A stretch of DNA of 39,103 bases, taken from NCBI GenBank assembly GCA_021846965.1, contig JAJZWA010000007.1:1-39103 (forward strand), written 5' to 3'. Below the pieces are notes generated by a model. The model saw only the letters and a list, made by a program, of their open reading frames with translations. It ran no database searches and was not told the DNA's origin. This document shows, in pieces, positions 33,096 through 39,103 of this stretch. Positions within the stretch are counted from its first letter, which is position 1. Each line of letters opens with the position of its first letter. The stretch comes from Pseudomonadota bacterium (GTDB lineage Bacteria; Pseudomonadota; Gammaproteobacteria; Burkholderiales; Burkholderiaceae_C). A program made the translations under genes and the position numbers.

Positions 33096-34178
33096 ATGAG
33101 CGGGACCGAAGATCTCGTGCTGGAAGACGTGACCAGGCACTACGACATGCAGGGTGGCGGGGTCCATTGCGCCCTGTCCAGGCTGAACCTGCGGGTTTCG
33201 CCGGGAGAGTTCGTGGCGCTGCTCGGGCCTTCGGGCTGCGGCAAGACCACGGCGCTGAACTGCATCGCCGGGCTGACCGAGATCAGCTCGGGGAGCATCC
33301 ACGTGGCGGGTCGGCGCATCGACCAGCTCACGCCGGACAAGCGCAACGTGGGCGTGGTGTTCCAGAACTACGCCTTGTTCCCCCACATGACCATTCTGGA
33401 CAACGTGGCCTTCGGACTGCGAATGCGCGGCATGGCGCGGGCGCAACGCCATGCCAAGGCCATGGACGCGATCCGCATGGTGCAGCTCGAGCAGCATGCG
33501 CACAAGCATCCGGCCCAGCTCTCGGGGGGACAGCAGCAGCGCGTGGCGATCGCGCGCGCCATCGTCGTGGAGCCGGACATCGTGCTGATGGACGAACCCC
33601 TGTCCAACCTGGATGCCAAGTTGCGCATCGAGATGCGCTCGGAGATCCGGCGCCTGCACGAACGCGTTCGGCGCATCACCATCTACGTCACCCACGACCA
33701 GGACGAGGCACTGTCCATGGCCGACAAGATCGTCGTGCTGCAGGACGGCGTGGCGCACCAGGTGGGCACGCCGCAGGAGCTGTTCAGCCTTCCCCGCGAC
33801 CTCGACGTGGCCCGGTTCATGGGGTATCGCACCTTGCTGCACGGCGCGTGCCGCGCGGTCGAGGGCGAGCAGCGGGTGCAGGTGGAGGTCGGCCCGGGCT
33901 GCACGCTGCAGGGCCTGCGCATCGATCCTCGCCTGGGCGAACGCGCCGTCGTGGCCATCCGCCCGGACGAGTTCCGCATCGCGGGCGACGAGGCCGTCAA
34001 CCTGATCGGCGGCGAGGTGCGCTCGGCCGAGTATTACGGTCGCGAAAGCCTGGTCGTGCTCGACAGCGCCGCGGGCACCCTCTACGCCAAGCTGCCGGGA
34101 AGCTTCGCCATCGGCTCGCGCCTGCGGCTTCACGTTCCGGCCGATCGCGTCCTGTGCTACGCGGAGAGCGCATCGTGA
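33096..34178 (+). CDS. ABC transporter ATPase (PotA/FbpC type)
   Basis: This 360-residue ATPase of the PotA/FbpC/MalK class energises the importer. It shows Walker [11 protein letters not shown]-loop [13 protein letters not shown], signature [14 protein letters not shown], Walker [13 protein letters not shown] and switch H in [10 protein letters not shown], followed by a C-terminal TOBE-type beta domain from about residue 240. ATG 33096 is used; TTG 33093 is an alternative. The stop overlaps the first permease start. Confidence 0.95.
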   Translation: MSGTEDLVLEDVTRHYDMQGGGVHCALSRLNLRVSPGEFVALLGPSGCGKTTALNCIAGLTEISSGSIHVAGRRIDQLTPDKRNVGVVFQNYALFPHMTILDNVAFGLRMRGMARAQRHAKAMDAIRMVQLEQHAHKHPAQLSGGQQQRVAIARAIVVEPDIVLMDEPLSNLDAKLRIEMRSEIRRLHERVRRITIYVTHDQDEALSMADKIVVLQDGVAHQVGTPQELFSLPRDLDVARFMGYRTLLHGACRAVEGEQRVQVEVGPGCTLQGLRIDPRLGERAVVAIRPDEFRIAGDEAVNLIGGEVRSAEYYGRESLVVLDSAAGTLYAKLPGSFAIGSRLRLHVPADRVLCYAESAS

Positions 34179-35020
34179 ACCCGCGCAACCGCGCCTGGCT
34201 GCTGGTGCTGCCGGCCACCCTGTTCCTGCTGGGATTCTTCGCCTACCCCATGCTGGCCGGCCTGGGAAGCTCGCTGCGTCCGACGAGCCACGGCTACTCC
34301 CTGCACAACTACCTTCGGTTCTTCGCCACGCCCGAGTTGCGCGACACCGTGTGGACCACCTTCCGCCTGGCCATTCCCGCCACCGTGCTGAGCCTTGCGC
34401 TGGCGCTGCCCTGCGCGTATTTCCTGCGCCGGCCCTCGCGCGCGCAGCGCCTGAGCACCATCGTGTTCCTGCTGCCCATCACCTTCGGTTCCGTGCTGGT
34501 GGCCGACGGCATGCTGAGCTATTTTTCGAACAACGGCTGGTTCTGGCAGCTGGCCTCGCTGCTGGGAATCCATGCAAGGGTGGCGCTGATCCACAGTTTC
34601 GCCAGCGTGCTGATCAGCCTGGTCATCGGGGGCTTTCCCTTCGCCTTCCTGTTCCTGCTGTCCTTCATCTCGGGCATCGACCCGAACCTGGAGCGCGCTG
34701 CGGCGACCCTGGGAGCGGGGCCCTGGCGCCAGTTCCGCTACGTGGTGGCTCCGCTGCTGGTGCCTGGTCTGCGAATGACCGCGATCCTGGTCTTCGTGCA
34801 GTGCTTCACCGTGTTCCCCTCGGCCGTGCTGCTGGGCATTCCCGCTGGCGCGACGCGGGTGATGTCCATCGCGGCCGCGCACGCCGCCTTCGAGGACTAT
34901 GACTACTCGATGGGCAATGCGATCTCGGTGCTGATGGGTTTGATCCAGTTCGCCGCCGTGGGCCTGCTGCTGCTGGCCACGCGCAAGGCCTTTCGCGGCT
35001 CCTCGGCCGGATTCAAGTGA
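34175..35020 (+). CDS. ABC transporter permease 1 (PotB-like)
   Basis: This 281-residue inner-membrane permease has about six transmembrane helices and the EAA-loop block LERAAATLGAGPWRQFRYVVAPLLVPGL. The GTG start has GGAGAG upstream and overlaps the ATPase stop by 4 bp. It pairs with the next permease to form the channel. Confidence 0.93.
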   Translation: MNPRNRAWLLVLPATLFLLGFFAYPMLAGLGSSLRPTSHGYSLHNYLRFFATPELRDTVWTTFRLAIPATVLSLALALPCAYFLRRPSRAQRLSTIVFLLPITFGSVLVADGMLSYFSNNGWFWQLASLLGIHARVALIHSFASVLISLVIGGFPFAFLFLLSFISGIDPNLERAAATLGAGPWRQFRYVVAPLLVPGLRMTAILVFVQCFTVFPSAVLLGIPAGATRVMSIAAAHAAFEDYDYSMGNAISVLMGLIQFAAVGLLLLATRKAFRGSSAGFK

Positions 35021-35048
35021 TCGTGGCCCCAGCGGCGCGGAGACACTC

Positions 35049-35858
35049 GTGCAAAAGATCCTGAAGTGGCTGGTGTGGGCGGTCGTCGGGCTGTTCATGC
35101 TCAACATCCTGGGCATCCTGGCGACGGTGCTGGTCGATTCCTTCGCCACGCGCTGGTTCGCCACCGTGCTGCCCCAGGGATTCACGCCCTCCTGGTACGC
35201 GCAGGCCTGGAGCCAGTTCCAGCTGGGCGACGTGCTGTGGTTCACCGCGCGGATCGTCGGGCTGGTCACGCTGGGCGCGCTGGTGCTGGGCGTTCCCTGC
35301 GCCTACGCGCTGGCCAGAAGCGAGTTTGCGGGCAAGCGCGCGGTCAGCCTGCTGATCATGCTGCCCATCATCATTCCCCCGGTGACCTACGGCATTCCCC
35401 TGTCCAGCGTGATGTACCGTTTCGGCCTGGTGGGCACCTTCACCGGGGTCTGGCTGGCCAACCTGGTGCCCGCGCTTCCCTTCGTGATCCTGGTGCTGGT
35501 GCCCTTCATCGAGCAGATCGACCCGCGCCTGGAATCGGCGGCGCGGGTGTTCGGCGCCAACCTTCCGCGCTATTTCCTGCACGTGCTGCTGCCGCTGCTG
35601 GCGCCGGGCATCCTGGCCGCCGGATTGCTGCTGCTGATCAAGACCATCGGCTTGTTCGAGCTGACCTACTTCACCTCGGGCCCCGGCACCCAGACCCTGG
35701 TGGTGGCGCTGTACTACGCGGTGTTCGGCGCCGGCGTGCGCGCGCCCCAGGCCATCGACGCCATGGCCATCGTCTACATGCTGGTCAGCCTGGCCGTGGT
35801 GATCGTCGCGCTGCAGTTCGTCAGCCCGACGCAAATGGTCAGCCGCGCGCGGCGATGA
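35049..35858 (+). CDS. ABC transporter permease 2 (PotC-like)
   Basis: This 269-residue permease has about six transmembrane helices and the EAA block LESAARVFGANLPRYFLHVLLPLLAPG. The GTG start has GGAG upstream. The gene overlaps the lactonase start by ATGA, tying transport and catabolism into one transcript. Confidence 0.93.
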   Translation: MQKILKWLVWAVVGLFMLNILGILATVLVDSFATRWFATVLPQGFTPSWYAQAWSQFQLGDVLWFTARIVGLVTLGALVLGVPCAYALARSEFAGKRAVSLLIMLPIIIPPVTYGIPLSSVMYRFGLVGTFTGVWLANLVPALPFVILVLVPFIEQIDPRLESAARVFGANLPRYFLHVLLPLLAPGILAAGLLLLIKTIGLFELTYFTSGPGTQTLVVALYYAVFGAGVRAPQAIDAMAIVYMLVSLAVVIVALQFVSPTQMVSRARR

Positions 35859-36871
35859 GCAGCGACCCGGTGCTCGAATTCGTCGTCGCCTGCGCCGGCG
35901 ACGGGGTGGTGCAACGCTGGGCGCTGCAGGGTGCGAGCGGGCGCCTGCAATGCCTGCAGCAACTCGACTGCGGGGGCCCCGTGGCTCCGCTGGCCTGGGA
36001 TCGCGACCGCCGCAACCTGTACGCCGCGCTGCGCGGCGAACCCTACGCCCTGCTGACCATGCGCCTGCAGGCCGACGGCAGCCTGGCCCATGCGCAACGC
36101 CGCGACCTGCCGGCCGACATGGCCTACGTGGGGCTGGACGGCAGCGGCGAGGGACTGCTGTGCGCCTCCTACACGATGGCTTGCATCGCCTGGGTGCGTG
36201 GCACCGGGATCGAGTGCCTGCCCACCGACGGGCCCTCCCATGCCTGCGTGGCGCTGGGCGGCGGACGCCTGCTGCTGGCCACCCAGACCGTCGAAGGCAG
36301 CCTGCTATGCCTGGCCGCCGACGCCCCCGGGGAGCCGCTGGCGCGGCGGCAGCCGCAGCGCCTGCGCCTGCACGCCCAGGGCAGCCCGCGCCACATCGCC
36401 GTCGCCGGGGACCTGGTATTCATCGACCACGAGGAGCACAGCGTGGTCGACGTGTGTCGCTACGACCCCCGTGCCAATGCGCTTCGGCCGCTGTTCAGCA
36501 CCGAGCTCGGCCACGCCATCGACGGCCGCCCCTGGTATGCCGACATCCGTTGCGACGCCGAAGGCGGCTGGCTCTGGCTGAGCGAGCGCAGACAAGGCAT
36601 GGCGCATGGGCTGCGCGTGGATAGGCAGGGGCGCCGGCTGATTCCGGTGACCAGCCTGCCGGTGCCGGCCACCCCGCGCTCCATCGCCGCCCACGGCGAC
36701 TGGCTGCTGTGCTGCGGGGAAAGCGCCGACGCGTTCAGCCTGCATGCCCGCGGGGCCGACGGACATTGGCAGGAGCGTGCCCGCATGCGCTGCGGCGCGC
36801 GACCGATGTGGGTTGAATTCCTGCTCCCGCCCACGCCTGCCGCGGCGGGGCAGCTTCTCGAGGACTCCTGA
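35855..36871 (+). CDS. Beta-propeller lactonase of the aldarate pathway
   Basis: This 338-residue protein resembles 6-phosphogluconolactonase/lactonase family 10 beta-propellers: [17 protein letters not shown] at the start, [28 protein letters not shown] and [13 protein letters not shown] in successive blades. Placement between Udh and galactarate dehydratase suggests that it opens the galactaro- or glucaro-lactone made by Udh to the free aldarate. No signal peptide is visible. The call is by family and context; the exact lactone is inferred. Confidence 0.85.
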   Translation: MSSDPVLEFVVACAGDGVVQRWALQGASGRLQCLQQLDCGGPVAPLAWDRDRRNLYAALRGEPYALLTMRLQADGSLAHAQRRDLPADMAYVGLDGSGEGLLCASYTMACIAWVRGTGIECLPTDGPSHACVALGGGRLLLATQTVEGSLLCLAADAPGEPLARRQPQRLRLHAQGSPRHIAVAGDLVFIDHEEHSVVDVCRYDPRANALRPLFSTELGHAIDGRPWYADIRCDAEGGWLWLSERRQGMAHGLRVDRQGRRLIPVTSLPVPATPRSIAAHGDWLLCCGESADAFSLHARGADGHWQERARMRCGARPMWVEFLLPPTPAAAGQLLEDS

Positions 36872-36873
36872 TC

Positions 36874-38448
36874 ATGGAACAACCAGCCCAGCTCGTGCGC
36901 ATGCACGAGACGGACAACGTGGCGGTGGTCGCCACGCGCTCCGGCCTGCCGGCGGGCCAGCGCGTCGACGACGGCCTGGTGCTGCGCGAGGCCGTGCCCC
37001 AGGGGCACAAGGTGGCGCTGCGGCGCATCGAAGCCGACGAGGCCGTGCGACGCTACGGCGTGGCCATCGGCTACGCGGTGCGCGCCATCGAGCCCGGATC
37101 GTGGGTGCACGAGGCCCTGCTGCGCATGCCCGAGGCGCGCGCCCTGGAGGCGCTGCCGGTGGCCACCGAACTGCGCAGCGCGACGCCGCTTCCCGGCAAG
37201 TCCTTCCTCGGATACCGCAACGCCGACGGCAGCTTCGGCACGCGCAACCTGTTCGCCATCACCACCACCGTGCAATGCGTGGCCGGGGTCGTTGCGCAGG
37301 CCGCCGAACGCATACGCAGCGAGTTGCTGCCGCGCTTTCCCAACGTGGACGGCGTGGTGGCGATCGACCATGCCTACGGCTGCGGCGTGGCCATCGACGC
37401 CCCCGACGCCCAGGTGCCGATCCGCACCCTGCGCAACCTGGCCCGCAACCCCAATTTCGGGGACGAGGTGATGGTGGTCAGCCTGGGCTGCGAGAAACTG
37501 CAGCCCGAGCGCCTGCTGCCGCCGGGCAGCATCGCACTGCGCGACGAACGCGATGGCCAGGCGCAGGGCGCGAGCTCCGGCCTGCACGTGCTGCGCCTGC
37601 AGGACCCCGCGCACGGCGGCTTCTCGGGCATGCTCGATGCCATCGTCGCGGCCGCCGAGCCGCACCTGCGGCGCCTGGACGCGCGCAGGCGCGAGCCCGT
37701 GGCGCTGTCGGGCCTGGTCGTCGGAGTGCAGTGCGGAGGCAGCGATGCGCTGTCCGGCGTCACCGCCAACCCTGCGCTGGGCCATGCGGTGGACATGCTG
37801 GTGCGCGCCGGCGCCACGGTGCTGTTCTCCGAGGTCACCGAGGTGCGCGACGGCGTGGCGCTGCTGACCGCTCGCGCGCGCGACGGCGAAGTCGCGCGGC
37901 GCCTGGTGGCCGAGCTGGACTGGTACGACGCCTACCTGCGGCGCGGGGGAGCCGACCGCAGCGCCAACACGACCCCGGGGAACAAGGCGGGCGGCCTGTC
38001 CAATATCGTCGAGAAGGCGATGGGCTCCATCGTCAAGTCCGGCACCCTGCCCATCGACTTCGTGCTCGGCCCCGGCGAAAAGCTCGCTCCGGGGCAACGC
38101 GGCCTGGGCTTCGCCGCCACGCCGGCCAGCGACTTCGTGTGCGGCACCCTGCAGGCGGCCGCGGGCATGAACGTGCACGTGTTCACCACCGGCCGCGGCA
38201 CGCCCTACGGCCTGGCCGCGGTGCCGGTGATCAAGGTGTCCACGCGCAGCGAACTCGCCGAGCAGTGGCCCGACCTGATCGACCTGGACGCGGGACCCAT
38301 CGCCCGCGCCGAGCGCAGCATCGCCGAGGTCGGTGAGCAGATCTTCGCCTGCATCGTCGAGGTCGCCAGCGGACAGCGCCGTACCTGGGCCGAGCGCTGG
38401 AATCTGCACAATGCGCTGACCCTGTTCAATCCCGCCCCGATCACCTGA
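36874..38448 (+). CDS. garD: Galactarate dehydratase
   Basis: This 524-residue UxaA/GarD-family enzyme dehydrates galactarate to 5-keto-4-deoxygalactarate, the KdgD substrate. It has the N-terminal SAF domain ([19 protein letters not shown]) and the core blocks [47 protein letters not shown] and [19 protein letters not shown]. Length matches E. coli GarD. It begins 2 bp after the lactonase stop. No separate glucarate dehydratase is seen, which favours galacturonate over glucuronate as the main substrate. Confidence 0.95.
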   Translation: MEQPAQLVRMHETDNVAVVATRSGLPAGQRVDDGLVLREAVPQGHKVALRRIEADEAVRRYGVAIGYAVRAIEPGSWVHEALLRMPEARALEALPVATELRSATPLPGKSFLGYRNADGSFGTRNLFAITTTVQCVAGVVAQAAERIRSELLPRFPNVDGVVAIDHAYGCGVAIDAPDAQVPIRTLRNLARNPNFGDEVMVVSLGCEKLQPERLLPPGSIALRDERDGQAQGASSGLHVLRLQDPAHGGFSGMLDAIVAAAEPHLRRLDARRREPVALSGLVVGVQCGGSDALSGVTANPALGHAVDMLVRAGATVLFSEVTEVRDGVALLTARARDGEVARRLVAELDWYDAYLRRGGADRSANTTPGNKAGGLSNIVEKAMGSIVKSGTLPIDFVLGPGEKLAPGQRGLGFAATPASDFVCGTLQAAAGMNVHVFTTGRGTPYGLAAVPVIKVSTRSELAEQWPDLIDLDAGPIARAERSIAEVGEQIFACIVEVASGQRRTWAERWNLHNALTLFNPAPIT

Positions 38449-38457
38449 ACCCGAGGC

Positions 38458-39066
38458 TCAGCCTGCGTAGCCGTGGCCTCGCCGCGCCTGCGGCCGGGGC
38501 CCCACGTACTTGCGGTAGGCCGCGATCCAGTCGTGACGGATGTCGTACTGCGCCTGCGCCAGGGACAGGCGCCCGCGGCAGACCAGGCGGTGCAGGCGGT
38601 TTTCCAGACGGTCCTTCGCGTAGCTGCCCCAGCCGCCGATCACATGGTGGGGCTGCGGCCACAGGTTGCGCGGCGAATCCGGCGAGCCACCCAGCTCCAG
38701 GCTGATCAGGTGGTCTTCCTCGTAGTCGCGCAGGCGACGATCGGAGTAGCCGTAGGCGCGGATTCCCTCGCGCTTGAGTCGCTCGGTGTAGCGCTCGGGC
38801 GGGCGGATGCCGCGCGTGTAACCCGGCACGCAGATGGTCGAGCGGATAGTGGCCTGCGTGACCCGCGCATCGAGGGCTCCGGGCGTGATCGCGGGGTTCG
38901 GCTCGGCGCTGCTCACGGGAAACACGACTCCGTAGCGTCCCTGTGCGCCCGCCACGCCGCCGGCGTCGAATGCGCGCGCTCGCGCCTGCGCGAGCTGCGG
39001 GGCAAGAGTCGCGCACAGCAGCACACAGGCCGTGGTGCGCCAGGGGATGGAGAGTCGACGGAGCAT
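38458..39066 (-). CDS. Secreted HNH-nuclease-like protein
   Basis: This 202-residue protein has a signal peptide (residues about 1-28, ending LAQAR) and a C-terminal HNH-like motif: RDYEEDHLISLELGG, then SPRNLWPQP, where the histidine and asparagine are in the expected places. An upstream block TICVPGYTRGIRPPERYTERLK is typical of this family of small secreted proteins. It may be an extracytoplasmic nuclease or an inactive relative; a function cannot be assigned. It converges on garD with a 9-bp gap. Confidence 0.75.
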   Translation of the reverse strand: MLRRLSIPWRTTACVLLCATLAPQLAQARARAFDAGGVAGAQGRYGVVFPVSSAEPNPAITPGALDARVTQATIRSTICVPGYTRGIRPPERYTERLKREGIRAYGYSDRRLRDYEEDHLISLELGGSPDSPRNLWPQPHHVIGGWGSYAKDRLENRLHRLVCRGRLSLAQAQYDIRHDWIAAYRKYVGPRPQARRGHGYAG

Positions 39067-39080
39067 GGGAGAGGAACTCA

Positions 39081-39103
39081 GGTTCGGGTTCGGGTTCGGG
39101 TTC
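39081..39103. repeat. GGTTCG hexamer tandem repeat at the window edge
   Basis: Almost four copies of GGTTCG run to the end of the window, just upstream of the secreted HNH-like gene on the minus strand. The array is cut by the window edge, so its full length is unknown. Length change could alter expression of that gene. Confidence 0.8.

Noticed and set aside
36460..38409. Minus-strand open frame of 649 codons opposite garD
   Set aside because: Antisense to garD and the lactonase, whose families are clear; no domain of its own.

Overview
The window (39,103 bp, very GC-rich) looks like chromosomal DNA of a betaproteobacterium, probably Burkholderiales. The grounds are the RpoC C-terminus, a ubiUVT oxygen-independent ubiquinone operon, a DcaP-type porin and a TctDE-type two-component system. 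The organism was not identified. It starts inside rpoC, which is followed by a terminator, a strong promoter and an initiator tRNA (tRNA-fMet).

Positions 1131-16676 are a patchwork accessory region. The tRNA 3' end plus its terminator recurs as three degenerate downstream copies (about 6025-6150, 8036-8172 and 16528-16640), dividing the region into segments. Segment A holds a GloVer-repeat lipoprotein, a truncated TumE-like toxin with an intact wHTH antitoxin, a vapBC pair and a fic gene. Segment B holds a second vapBC pair and a tacAT (DUF1778/GNAT) pair. Segment C holds a DcaP-like porin, a NitT/TauT-type ABC importer, a response regulator and sensor kinase, a second binding protein, and a cytochrome c gene cut off inside its haem motif. 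Fic and VapB fragments lie beside the repeat copies, so the region has been rearranged repeatedly. No integrase or transposase is visible.

Positions 17019-23730 look like ordinary chromosome: a secreted protein of unknown function, a zinc-ribbon membrane protein with a pilin-like helix, a BamE-like lipoprotein, a pterin-4a-carbinolamine dehydratase, HflX, a family 2 glycosyltransferase and a hexose-6-phosphate mutarotase.

Positions 23811-27377 form ubiU-ubiV-ubiT-thiM behind an FNR-like box whose spacing suits activation under oxygen limitation.

Positions 27469-38448 are a complete-looking oxidative hexuronate/aldarate pathway: a divergent LysR regulator, kdgD, alpha-ketoglutarate semialdehyde dehydrogenase, uronate dehydrogenase, a four-gene polyamine/iron-type ABC importer, a beta-propeller lactonase and galactarate dehydratase. 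Together they would import a hexuronate such as D-galacturonate and convert it to 2-oxoglutarate. A secreted HNH-type protein closes the window on the opposite strand, with a hexamer repeat at the very end.
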